Assembly (NCBI RefSeq): GCF_014042365.1
Contig: NZ_JACEZS010000011.1
Location: forward strand, 62,001-126,000
Direction: 5' to 3'
DNA length: 64,000 nt
DNA from: Rugamonas fusca
Lineage (GTDB): Bacteria; Pseudomonadota; Gammaproteobacteria; Burkholderiales; Burkholderiaceae_D
Under the pieces are notes generated by a model. It had not been told where the DNA came from and did not search any database. It saw only the letters and a program-made list of their open reading frames with translations. Positions within the stretch are counted from its first letter, which is position 1. Each line of letters starts with the position of its first letter. Shown here piece after piece: positions 42,372 through 50,727 of this stretch. The position numbers and the translations under genes are program-made.

Positions 42372-43163
42372 ATGAACTACGAAAACATCCTGTTCGAGAT
42401 CACCGACGGCATAGCCCAGCTCACGCTGAACCGCCCGGACAAGCTCAATAGCTTTACCCAGGCCATGCACGATGAAGTCAAGCACGCGCTGCACCGCGTG
42501 AACGGCGACAAGAGCGTGCGCGTGTTCGTGCTCACGGGCGCCGGGCGCGGTTTCTGCGCCGGTCAGGACCTGGCCGACCGCGCCGTGGAACCGGGCGCGC
42601 GCGGCGTGGACCTGGGCGACTCGGTGGAGAAGAACTACGCGCCGCTGGTGCTGGCGCTGCGCGCGCTGCCCATGCCTGTCATCTGCGCCGTGAACGGCGT
42701 GGCCGCCGGCGCGGGCGCCAACCTGGCGCTGGCCTGCGACATCGTGCTGGCCGCCAAATCGGCCAGTTTCGTGGAAGTGTTCTGCAAGCTGGGCCTGATC
42801 CCGGACACGGGCGGCACCTATTTCCTGCCACGGCTGGTGGGCACGGCGCGCGCCATGGGCATGGCCATGCTGGGCGAGAAGCTCAGCGCCGAGCAGGCCG
42901 AAGCCTGGGGCCTGATCTGGAAGTGCGTGCCCGACGACGAACTGGCGGCGCAGACGGCCGCCATGGCAAAGCATTTTGCCAGCGCGCCCACCAAGGGTCT
43001 GGCCTTCACCAAGCAGGCGCTGTACGCCAGCCCGGCCAACACCCTGCAACAGCAGCTCACGCTCGAATGCGGCATGATGAGCGAACTGGGTAACAGCGAC
43101 GATTACCGCGAAGGCGTGGCCGCCTTCATGGCCAAGCGCGCGCCGAATTTCACGGGTAAATGA
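42372..43163 (+). CDS. paaG: 1,2-epoxyphenylacetyl-CoA isomerase PaaG
   Basis: A 263-residue crotonase-fold enzyme that turns the ring epoxide into the oxepin. Its sequence tracks the E. coli PaaG closely: TLNRPDKLNSF, TGAGRGFCAGQDL, VICAVNGVAAGAGA, FCKLGLIPDTGGTYFLPR and the C-terminal ANFTGK-like PNFTGK. It therefore is PaaG, not the dehydratase PaaF. The stop overlaps the paaH start by 4 bp. Confidence 0.92.
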   Translation: MNYENILFEITDGIAQLTLNRPDKLNSFTQAMHDEVKHALHRVNGDKSVRVFVLTGAGRGFCAGQDLADRAVEPGARGVDLGDSVEKNYAPLVLALRALPMPVICAVNGVAAGAGANLALACDIVLAAKSASFVEVFCKLGLIPDTGGTYFLPRLVGTARAMGMAMLGEKLSAEQAEAWGLIWKCVPDDELAAQTAAMAKHFASAPTKGLAFTKQALYASPANTLQQQLTLECGMMSELGNSDDYREGVAAFMAKRAPNFTGK

Positions 43164-44719
43164 CGATGGCCGCGCTCCCGACTTCGCGCACGGTGGCCGT
43201 GATCGGCAGCGGCGCCATGGGCAGCGGCATCGCCCAGGTGGCGGCCGCCGCCGGCTACACCGTCAAGCTGTACGACACCCGGCCGGAAGCGGTGTCCAAG
43301 GCCATCGCCGGCGTCATCGGCATGTTCAACAAGCTGGTGGAAAAGGAGCGCATGAGCGCGGCCGACGCGGCGGCCGCCGGCGCGCGCCTGCAGGCCGCCG
43401 CCACGCTGGCCGACGTGGCCGGTGCGGACCTGGTGGTGGAAGCCATCGTGGAGGATCTGGACGCCAAGCGCGCCCTGTTCACGGAGCTGGAAACCATCGT
43501 CGGTGACGACTGCATCCTGGCCACCAACACGTCTTCCATTTCCGTCACGGCCATCGGCGCGCCACTGCGTGCGCCGCAGCGGCTGGTGGGCATGCATTTC
43601 TTTAATCCCGTGCCGCTGATGGCGCTGGTGGAAGTGGTGAGCGGGCTGGCCACGGACGCCGCCGTGGCGGCCACCGTGTTCGACACGGCCGCCGCCTGGG
43701 GCAAGAGCCCGGTGCACGCCAAGTCCACGCCGGGCTTCATCGTCAACCGGGTGGCGCGGCCGTTCTACGCGGAAGGCTGGCGCTTGCTCAACGAGCAGGC
43801 GGCCGATGCGGCCACCATCGACGCCGTATTGCGCGAGGCGGGAGGCTTCCGCATGGGCCCATTCGAGCTGATGGACCTGATCGGCCATGACGTCAATTTT
43901 TCCGTCACCCGCTCCGTGTTTGAAGCCTATTTCAATGACCCGCGTTTCACCCCGTCCGTGCAGCAACAGGAGTTGGTGAACGCCGGTTTCCTGGGCCGCA
44001 AATCGGGCCGTGGTTGCTATCCGTATGGCGCAGGCGCAGCCGCGCCGCAACCGCGCGCCGAGGCGCCGCAGCCTTGCCCGGCACAGGTCAACTATGAAGT
44101 GGGCCCGGGCACGCACAGCCCCGTGATCGAAGCGCTGGCTTCGCGCCTGCGCGAACATGGCATCAGCGTGCCGCTGCGTCACGCGCCGGAAGGCCATGCG
44201 AGCGGTGAGGCGCCAGCCTTCCACTGCAACGGCGCCGCCGTCTACCTGACGGACGGCCGCACGGCCACCGCCCGCGCGCGCGACAACCAGCACGCCGACA
44301 CGGTGCTGTTCGACCTGGCGCTGGACTTCGCCACGGCCAAACGGATCGCCGTTGCCTGCGCCGACCAGTGCTCGCCGGCCGCGTTCAACGCCGTCGTCGG
44401 CCTGTTCCAGGCGGCCGGCTTCACCGTCACCCGGCTCGACGACGTGCCGGGGCTGGCCGTGATGCGCACCGTCGCCATGCTGGCCAACGAGGCGGCCGAC
44501 GCCGTGCACCAGGGTGTGTGCAGCGCCAAGGCGGCCGACATCGCCATGCAGAAGGGCGTGAACTATCCGCGCGGCCCGCTGGCCTGGGCCGACGCCGTGG
44601 GCGTGGGCCATGTCGTCAACGTGCTGCACAACCTGGCCGCAGGCTATGGCGAGGACCGCTACCGCGTCTCGCCACTGCTGCGCCGCCGTCAAGCTTGCGG
44701 AGCCGCCATCCATGCATAA
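43160..44719 (+). CDS. paaH: 3-hydroxyadipyl-CoA dehydrogenase PaaH
   Basis: A 519-residue NAD-dependent 3-hydroxyacyl-CoA dehydrogenase. The Rossmann motif is GSGAMGSGIA (residues 16-25); the catalytic His/Glu region is VGMHFFNPVPLMALVEVV, and the dehydrogenase domains are duplicated at the C-terminus as in PaaH (GFRMGPFELMDLIGHDVNF, then a second partial C-terminal domain). It converts 3-hydroxyadipyl-CoA to 3-oxoadipyl-CoA. It overlaps paaG upstream and paaI downstream. Confidence 0.92.
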   Translation: MTMAALPTSRTVAVIGSGAMGSGIAQVAAAAGYTVKLYDTRPEAVSKAIAGVIGMFNKLVEKERMSAADAAAAGARLQAAATLADVAGADLVVEAIVEDLDAKRALFTELETIVGDDCILATNTSSISVTAIGAPLRAPQRLVGMHFFNPVPLMALVEVVSGLATDAAVAATVFDTAAAWGKSPVHAKSTPGFIVNRVARPFYAEGWRLLNEQAADAATIDAVLREAGGFRMGPFELMDLIGHDVNFSVTRSVFEAYFNDPRFTPSVQQQELVNAGFLGRKSGRGCYPYGAGAAAPQPRAEAPQPCPAQVNYEVGPGTHSPVIEALASRLREHGISVPLRHAPEGHASGEAPAFHCNGAAVYLTDGRTATARARDNQHADTVLFDLALDFATAKRIAVACADQCSPAAFNAVVGLFQAAGFTVTRLDDVPGLAVMRTVAMLANEAADAVHQGVCSAKAADIAMQKGVNYPRGPLAWADAVGVGHVVNVLHNLAAGYGEDRYRVSPLLRRRQACGAAIHA

Positions 44720-45263
44720 CGTCGCCAATAAGGACGCCCACCAGGAGGCGCACAAACAAGCGCACAAACAAGCGCACCAGGACGCGCACGCCCACCGCCC
44801 CGCGCTGACGTCCGAACAGGCGCAGGCGCTGGCCGAGGCGGCCGGCGCCGCCATGTACGCGCGCGATCCGGCCAGCCAGGGGCTGGGCATGACCCTCGAC
44901 TCCATCCGTCCCGGCTATGCGCGCATGAGCATGCCGGTGCGGGCAGATATGCTGAACGGGCACCAGACCTGCCACGGCGGCTTTATTTTCGCGTTGGCCG
45001 ACAGCGCCTTCGCGTTCGCGTGCAACAGCCACAACCAAAACACGGTGGGCGCCGGCTGCACGATTGAATACCTGGCCCCCGGCCGGCTGGGCGACGTGCT
45101 GACCGCGGAAGCGGTGGAGCAGGCGCTGGCCGGCAAGAGCGGGGTCTATGACATCCGGGTCAGTGACCAGAGCGGGCGGGTGCTGGCGCTCATGCGCGGC
45201 AAATCGCACCGCGTGAGCGGCGAGGTGACACCGCCGCCGCAATCACAGCAATCGCCGCAATAG
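44712..45263 (+). CDS. paaI: Hydroxyphenylacetyl-CoA thioesterase PaaI with His-rich N-terminal extension
   Basis: A 183-residue hot-dog thioesterase thought to free CoA from dead-end intermediates. The core NGHQTCHGGFIFALADSAFAFACN includes His88 and Asp97 of the active site. The usual PaaI start corresponds to about residue 38, but this protein has an extra N-terminus made of five 4-residue units of the form AH-K/Q (DAHQ, EAHK, QAHK, QAHQ, DAHA). CGGAG before ATG 44712 supports the long form. The start lies inside the paaH stop region. Confidence 0.9.
   Translation: MHNVANKDAHQEAHKQAHKQAHQDAHAHRPALTSEQAQALAEAAGAAMYARDPASQGLGMTLDSIRPGYARMSMPVRADMLNGHQTCHGGFIFALADSAFAFACNSHNQNTVGAGCTIEYLAPGRLGDVLTAEAVEQALAGKSGVYDIRVSDQSGRVLALMRGKSHRVSGEVTPPPQSQQSPQ
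44733..44792 (+). repeat. Five tandem 12-bp units inside paaI
   Basis: Units GACGCCCACCAG, GAGGCGCACAAA, CAAGCGCACAAA, CAAGCGCACCAG and GACGCGCACGCC encode the AH-K/Q repeats at residues 8-27 of PaaI. The 12-bp period keeps the frame. Confidence 0.85.
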
Positions 45264-45341
45264 CCGCAGCCGGCCGCACCGCAGGGCTGATCCGCCGCAC
45301 ATCGCAGCACCGGGCGCCGTGGCGCCCGCAAGGAGAGAGCA

Positions 45342-46664
45342 ATGGTAAATCGTATTCCCGGCCCGGACGATCTGGAGCCCATCGAACGCGCCAGCAAGGA
45401 TGAATTGCAGGCGCTGCAGCTAGCGCGTCTGCAATGGTCGCTGCGCCACGCCTACGACAACGTGCCGCACTACCGGGCCGCGTTCGACGCGGCCGGCGTG
45501 CACCCGGACGATTTGAAGACGTTGGCCGACCTGGCCCGCTTCCCGTTCACGGGCAAGAAGGAGCTGCGCGATAACTACCCGTTCGGCATGTTCGCCGTGC
45601 CGCGCGAGCAGGTGGTGCGGGTGCACGCGTCCAGCGGCACCACCGGCAAGCCGACCGTGGTGGGCTACACCCAGAACGATATCGACACCTGGGCCAACGT
45701 GGTGGCCCGCTCGATCCGCGCGGCCGGTGGCCGGCGCGGCGACATGGTGCACATCGCCTACGGCTACGGCCTGTTCACGGGTGGCCTGGGCGCGCACTAC
45801 GGCGCCGAGCGGCTCGGCTGCACGGTGGTGCCCATGTCCGGCGGGCAGACGGAAAAGCAGGTGCAGCTGATCCAGGACTTCAAGCCGTCCATCATCATGG
45901 TCACGCCATCCTACATGCTCAACATCGTCGAGGAGTTCCAGCGCCAGGGCCTGGACGCGGCGGCCAGTTCGCTCAAGGTCGGTATCTTCGGCGCCGAGCC
46001 TTGGACGGACGCCATGCGCGCCGAGATCGAACGGCGCGCCGGCATCGACGCGGTGGACATCTACGGCCTGTCCGAGGTGATGGGGCCGGGCGTGGCCAGC
46101 GAATGCATCGAGAGCAAGGACGGCCCCGTGATCTGGGAAGACCATTTCTACCCCGAGATCATCGACCCGGAAACGGGCGAAGTGCTGCCCGACGGCAGCG
46201 AGGGCGAACTGGTGTTCACCTCGCTCACCAAGGAAGCGCTGCCCGTGATCCGTTACCGCACCCGCGACCTCACGCGGCTGCTTCCGCCCACCTCGCGCTC
46301 CATGCGCCGCATCGGCAAGATCACGGGCCGCTCGGACGACATGCTGATCATCCGTGGCGTGAACGTGTTCCCCAGCCAGATCGAGGAACTGGTGCTGAAG
46401 ATGCCCAAGCTGGCGCCCGTGTACCAGCTGGTGGTCTCGCGCGAAGGCCACCTCGACAAGCTGGACGTGATCGGCGAGCTGCGCCCCGAAGTGTCGGGCC
46501 GCCTGACGGAGTTCGAGACGCAAGCGCTGTCGCGTGAACTGGAGCACCACATCAAGACCTACGTGGGCGTGAGCACCAAGGTGCGCCTGCTGGCGGCCAA
46601 CAGCATCGAACGCACGCTGACGGGCAAAGCCAGGCGCGTGGTCGACAAACGCCCAAAATCCTGA
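45342..46664 (+). CDS. paaK: Phenylacetate-CoA ligase PaaK
   Basis: A 440-residue AMP-forming ligase that makes phenylacetyl-CoA, the first step of the pathway. The ATP-binding loop SSGTTGKP is at residues 97-104; YGLSEVMGPGVASEC and YRTRDLT are further adenylation motifs, and the C-terminal LTGKARRV carries the catalytic Lys. Length is normal for PaaK. It begins 78 bp after paaI with AAGGAGAGAGC upstream. Confidence 0.94.
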   Translation: MVNRIPGPDDLEPIERASKDELQALQLARLQWSLRHAYDNVPHYRAAFDAAGVHPDDLKTLADLARFPFTGKKELRDNYPFGMFAVPREQVVRVHASSGTTGKPTVVGYTQNDIDTWANVVARSIRAAGGRRGDMVHIAYGYGLFTGGLGAHYGAERLGCTVVPMSGGQTEKQVQLIQDFKPSIIMVTPSYMLNIVEEFQRQGLDAAASSLKVGIFGAEPWTDAMRAEIERRAGIDAVDIYGLSEVMGPGVASECIESKDGPVIWEDHFYPEIIDPETGEVLPDGSEGELVFTSLTKEALPVIRYRTRDLTRLLPPTSRSMRRIGKITGRSDDMLIIRGVNVFPSQIEELVLKMPKLAPVYQLVVSREGHLDKLDVIGELRPEVSGRLTEFETQALSRELEHHIKTYVGVSTKVRLLAANSIERTLTGKARRVVDKRPKS

Positions 46665-46699
46665 ATCCCTTCATCGATCCATCCTAACGAGGAGCCTAC

Positions 46700-47905
46700 G
46701 TGAACGACGCCTTTATCTGTGACGCCATCCGCACCCCCTTCGGCCGCTACGGCGGCGCCCTGGCCGGCGTGCGCGCCGACGACCTGGCCGCGCTGCCCAT
46801 CGCCGCCCTGATGGCGCGCAACCCCGGCGTGGACTGGGCCACCGTGGACGACGTCTACTACGGCTGCGCCAACGGCGCCGGCGAGGACAACCGCAACGTG
46901 GGCCGCATGGCCGCGCTGCTGGCCGGCCTGCCGGTGGAGGTGCCGGCCAACACCATCAACCGCCTGTGCGGCTCCAGCCTGGACGCGGTGGGCATCGCCG
47001 CGCGCGCCATCAAGTCCGGCGAGGCCAAGCTGGTGATCGCCGGCGGCGTGGAAAGCATGACGCGCGCCCCGTTCGTGATGGGCAAGGCCGACAGCGCGTT
47101 CTCGCGCGCCGCGAAAATCGAGGACACCACCATCGGCTGGCGCTTCGTCAATCCCCTGATGAAGGCCCGTTACGGCATCGACAGCATGCCGGAGACGGCC
47201 GAGAACGTGGCCACGGAGTTCAACATCAGCCGCGCCGACCAGGATGCGTTCGCCGTGCGCAGCCAGCAGCGCTGGGCCGCCGCCCACGCGGCCGGCGTGT
47301 TCCGCGACGAGATCGTGCCCGTCACCCTGCATCAGAAAAAAGGGGAGCCCAAGGTGGTGGACACGGACGAACATCCCCGTCCCGACACCACGCTGGACAT
47401 GCTGGCTAAATTGAAAGGCGTGGTCACGCCCGACGGCAGCGTCACCGCCGGCAACGCCTCGGGCGTGAACGATGGCGCCTGCGCCATCCTGCTGGCCTCG
47501 GCCGCCGCCGCCGAACAGTACGGCTTGAAAAAGCGCGCCCGCGTGGTGGCCATGGCCACGGCCGGCCTGGCGCCCCGCATCATGGGTTTCGGGCCGTCGC
47601 CGGCCACCAAGAAAGTGCTGGCCCAGACGGGCCTCACGCTGGCCCAGATGGACGTGATTGAATTGAACGAAGCGTTCGCCGCCCAGGGCCTGGCCGTCAC
47701 GCGCGACCTGGGCCTGGCCGACGACGCGCCGCACGTCAATCCCAACGGCGGCGCCATCGCCATCGGCCACCCGCTGGGCGCGTCCGGCGCGCGGCTGGTG
47801 CTGGCGGCGCTGAACCAGCTGGAACGCACGGGCGGACGCTATGGCCTGTGCACCATGTGCATCGGCGTGGGCCAGGGTATCGCCCTGATCATCGAGCGCG
47901 TGTAA
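46700..47905 (+). CDS. paaJ: 3-oxoadipyl-CoA/3-oxo-5,6-dehydrosuberyl-CoA thiolase PaaJ
   Basis: A 401-residue thiolase giving acetyl-CoA and succinyl-CoA at the end of the pathway. Catalytic residues are Cys90 (NRLCGSSLDA), His357 (GHPLGASGAR) and Cys387 (CTMCIGVGQG). Translation starts at GTG 46700 after GAGGAGCC. It is equally close in pattern to PcaF of the beta-ketoadipate pathway; position inside the paa cluster decides for PaaJ. Confidence 0.9.
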   Translation: MNDAFICDAIRTPFGRYGGALAGVRADDLAALPIAALMARNPGVDWATVDDVYYGCANGAGEDNRNVGRMAALLAGLPVEVPANTINRLCGSSLDAVGIAARAIKSGEAKLVIAGGVESMTRAPFVMGKADSAFSRAAKIEDTTIGWRFVNPLMKARYGIDSMPETAENVATEFNISRADQDAFAVRSQQRWAAAHAAGVFRDEIVPVTLHQKKGEPKVVDTDEHPRPDTTLDMLAKLKGVVTPDGSVTAGNASGVNDGACAILLASAAAAEQYGLKKRARVVAMATAGLAPRIMGFGPSPATKKVLAQTGLTLAQMDVIELNEAFAAQGLAVTRDLGLADDAPHVNPNGGAIAIGHPLGASGARLVLAALNQLERTGGRYGLCTMCIGVGQGIALIIERV

Positions 47906-47922
47906 CGCAAAGGAGCGGCCCC

Positions 47923-48534
47923 ATGGTCAAAGTCTATCAAATCAACGGGGTCACGCCGGTGGTCCATCCCACCGCCTACGTGCACCCGAGCGCGGTGCTG
48001 ATCGGCGACGTGGTGGTCGGCCCGCGCTGCTATATCGGTCCGCTGGCCGCGCTGCGGGGCGACTTCGGCCGCCTGATCCTGGAGGAGGGCGCCAACCTGC
48101 AGGACACCTGCGTCATGCACGGCTTCCCCGGTTGCGACACGGTGGTCGAGCGCGACGGCCACATCGGCCACGGCGCCGTGCTGCACGGCTGCCGTATCGG
48201 CCGCAACGCCCTGGTGGGCATGAACGCCGTGGTGATGGACAAGGCCGAAGTGGGCGCCGACAGCATCGTGGCCGCAATGGCCTTCGTCAAGGCCGGCATG
48301 GTGGTGCCGCCGCGCAGCATGGCCGTGGGCTCGCCCGCGCGCGTGCTGCGCACGCTGAGCGACGACGAGATCCGCTGGAAGAGCGACGGCACGGCGCAAT
48401 ACCAGGAACTGGCCGTGCGCTCCCTGCAGACGATGCGCGAAGTGGAAGCGCTGACGCAAGTGGAGCCGGACCGCAAGCGCATCGAATGGGAAACCTCGCT
48501 GCCGCTGCACCTGCACAAGAACGCCGCGCCTTGA
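47923..48534 (+). CDS. paaY: PaaY hexapeptide-repeat thioesterase
   Basis: A 203-residue left-handed beta-helix protein related to gamma-carbonic anhydrases; PaaY is a thioesterase that clears 2-hydroxycyclohepta-trienecarboxyl-CoA. Hexapeptide repeats run from about 15 to 150 (GPRCYIGPLAALRGDFG, GHIGHGAVLHGCRIGRNALVGMNAVV), with metal-binding His in MHGFP and GHIGHG. AAGGAGCGGC precedes the ATG. It lies 17 bp after paaJ. Confidence 0.9.
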   Translation: MVKVYQINGVTPVVHPTAYVHPSAVLIGDVVVGPRCYIGPLAALRGDFGRLILEEGANLQDTCVMHGFPGCDTVVERDGHIGHGAVLHGCRIGRNALVGMNAVVMDKAEVGADSIVAAMAFVKAGMVVPPRSMAVGSPARVLRTLSDDEIRWKSDGTAQYQELAVRSLQTMREVEALTQVEPDRKRIEWETSLPLHLHKNAAP

Positions 48535-48590
48535 TACAACAACCCGGCCCGCCGCGCGGGCCTGACCAAGCATCGAACGGAGACAAGAGT

Positions 48591-50639
48591 ATGGCTCACA
48601 CCCCCACCCTGCAAAGCCTGATCGGCGGCCGCTGGCTCGGCGCCGAGGCGGCCACGCCGCTGCACAACGCATTGACCAACGCCGTCATCTACCACACCCA
48701 CGCCGAGCGCATCGACTTTGGCGAAGCCGTCCACTACGCCCGCAACACGGGCGTGCCGGCCCTGATGGCGATGGACTTCCAGCAGCGCGCCGCGCGCCTG
48801 AAGGCGCTGGCCCTGTACCTGGTGGGCCGCAAGGAGGAGCTGTACGCCATCTCGCACCTGACGGGCGCCACCCGCGCCGACAGCTGGGTCGACATCGAAG
48901 GCGGCACCGGCACCCTGTTCGCCTACGCCAGCATGGGCAGCCGCGAGCTGCCCTCGTCCAACGTGCTGCACGAAGGCCCGGCCATGTCGCTTGGTAAAAG
49001 CGGCGGCTTCGCCGGCACCCACATCCTGGTGCCGCGTGGTGGGCTGGCCGTGCACATCAACGCCTTCAATTTCCCCATCTGGGGTCTGCTGGAGAAATTC
49101 GCGCCCAGCTTCCTGGCCGCCATGCCCTGCATCGGCAAGCCCGCCACGGCCACCAGCTACCTGACGCAAGCGCTGGTGCGCATGATGCACGAATCGGGCT
49201 TGCTGCCCGAAGGCGCGCTGCAACTGGTGATCGGCGGCACGGGTGACCTGCTGGACCGCCTGACGGGTGCCGACGTGGTCACCTTCACGGGATCGGCCGA
49301 CACGGCCGCGCGGCTGCGCACCAACGCCAACCTGGTGGCCAACTCGATTCCCTTCACGGCCGAAGCGGACTCGCTCAACTGCGCCATCCTGGCGCCGGAC
49401 GTGACGCCGGACGATCCCGAGTTCGACCTGTTTGTCAAGGAAGTGGCGCGCGAGATGACGGGCAAGGCAGGCCAGAAGTGCACGGCCATCCGCCGCATCA
49501 TCGTGCCGCGGCAGCAGGTGCAGGCCGTGGGCGAACGGCTGCGCGAGCGGCTGGCCAAGGTGGCCGTGGGCGACCCGTCGGTGGAAGGCGTGCGTATGGG
49601 CGCGCTGGCCTCGAAGGAGCAGCAGCGCGACGTGGCCGAACGGGTGGCCATGCTGGCGCGCGGGAACGAGATCGTGTTCGGCGCCGGCGACGGCTTCAAG
49701 CCCGTGGGCGAAGGCGTGGAGCATGGCGCCTTCTTCGCTCCCACGCTGCTGCTGTGCCGCGACGGCCTGCGCAACGACGCCGTGCATGACGTGGAAGCGT
49801 TCGGTCCCGTCAGCACCATCATCGCCTACGACGGCATGGCCGAAGCGATGGCGCTGGCCGCGCGCGGCAAGGGTAGCCTGGTGTCCACGCTGGTGACCAA
49901 GGACGTGCGCACGGCCGCCTACTGCGTGCCGCTGGCGGCCGCCTCGCACGGCCGCGTGCTGATCCTGGACCGCGAAGCGGCCGTCGACTCCACCGGCCAC
50001 GGCTCGCCGCTGCCGCAGCTCAAGCACGGCGGGCCGGGCCGGGCCGGCGGCGGCGAGGAACTGGGCGGCATCCGCGCCGTGCGCCACTTCCTGCAGCGGG
50101 CCGCCATCCAGGGCTCGCCCACCATGCTGGCTGCCGTCACCGGCGAATACGTGCGCGGCGCGGCCGTGCGCGAGAGCGAGCAGCACCCGTTCCGCAAGTA
50201 CTTCCAGGACTTGCAGATCGGCGACTCGCTGCTGACCCACCGCCGCACCGTGAGCGAAGCGGACATCGTCAACTTCGGTGGCGTCTCGGGCGACTACTTC
50301 TACATGCACTTCGACGAGATCGCCGCGCGCGACACCCAGTTCGGCAAGCGCATCGCGCACGGCTACTTCGTGCTGTCGGCGGCGGCCGGGCTGTTCGTCT
50401 CGCCCGCGCCCGGACCCGTGCTGGCCAACTATGGCCTGGACAACCTGCGCTTCATCACCCCGGTGGCGATCGGCGATACCATCCGCGCCCGCCTCACGTG
50501 CAAGCGCAAGGTGGACCGCAACCGCACCGACGACAAGGGCGTGGGCCAGGGCGTGGTAGCGTGGGACGTGCAGGTGACCAACCAGCACGACGATCTGGTG
50601 GCCAGCTACGACATCCTGACGCTGGTAATGAAGCGCTAA
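48591..50639 (+). CDS. paaZ: Bifunctional oxepin-CoA hydrolase/aldehyde dehydrogenase PaaZ
   Basis: A 682-residue fusion enzyme that opens the oxepin ring and oxidises the resulting aldehyde. The aldehyde dehydrogenase part (about 1-530) has Glu258 and the nucleophile Cys297 (GQKCTAI). The C-terminal MaoC-type hydratase (about 545-680) has the hot-dog motif VSGDYFYMHFDEIAA with downstream RIAHGYF. Both catalytic halves look intact. It closes the cluster; a degenerate palindromic repeat begins 11 bp after its stop. Confidence 0.94.
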   Translation: MAHTPTLQSLIGGRWLGAEAATPLHNALTNAVIYHTHAERIDFGEAVHYARNTGVPALMAMDFQQRAARLKALALYLVGRKEELYAISHLTGATRADSWVDIEGGTGTLFAYASMGSRELPSSNVLHEGPAMSLGKSGGFAGTHILVPRGGLAVHINAFNFPIWGLLEKFAPSFLAAMPCIGKPATATSYLTQALVRMMHESGLLPEGALQLVIGGTGDLLDRLTGADVVTFTGSADTAARLRTNANLVANSIPFTAEADSLNCAILAPDVTPDDPEFDLFVKEVAREMTGKAGQKCTAIRRIIVPRQQVQAVGERLRERLAKVAVGDPSVEGVRMGALASKEQQRDVAERVAMLARGNEIVFGAGDGFKPVGEGVEHGAFFAPTLLLCRDGLRNDAVHDVEAFGPVSTIIAYDGMAEAMALAARGKGSLVSTLVTKDVRTAAYCVPLAAASHGRVLILDREAAVDSTGHGSPLPQLKHGGPGRAGGGEELGGIRAVRHFLQRAAIQGSPTMLAAVTGEYVRGAAVRESEQHPFRKYFQDLQIGDSLLTHRRTVSEADIVNFGGVSGDYFYMHFDEIAARDTQFGKRIAHGYFVLSAAAGLFVSPAPGPVLANYGLDNLRFITPVAIGDTIRARLTCKRKVDRNRTDDKGVGQGVVAWDVQVTNQHDDLVASYDILTLVMKR

Positions 50640-50650
50640 TCAGCATAATC

Positions 50651-50727
50651 GGGGTCAGGTCCGGCATTCAGACACGAGCCGAGCCGAATATCGGCCGAGC
50701 CTGTGTACGATTGTTGGCACTGACCCC
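50651..50727. repeat. REP-like element, GGGGTCAGGTC family, degenerate
   Basis: It opens GGGGTCAGGTCCGGCATTCA (50651-50670), matching the arm at 32649, and closes with CACTGACCCC (50718-50727). The two ends are only imperfect inverses and the middle has drifted. The stop codon and about the last fifteen codons of the minus-strand GGDEF-EAL gene lie within it. Confidence 0.75.

Noticed and set aside
42372..43163. Calling this gene paaF
   Set aside because: Its motifs and ends (GFCAGQDL, PDTGGTYFLPR, FTGK) follow PaaG rather than PaaF.
41235..44905. Two 600-codon minus-strand open frames across paaE to paaI
   Set aside because: Complementary to conserved paa genes; composition is that of a shadow frame.
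48030..50588. An 852-codon minus-strand open frame opposite paaY and paaZ
   Set aside because: Antisense shadow of two well-recognised genes; no motif or ribosome-binding site supports it.
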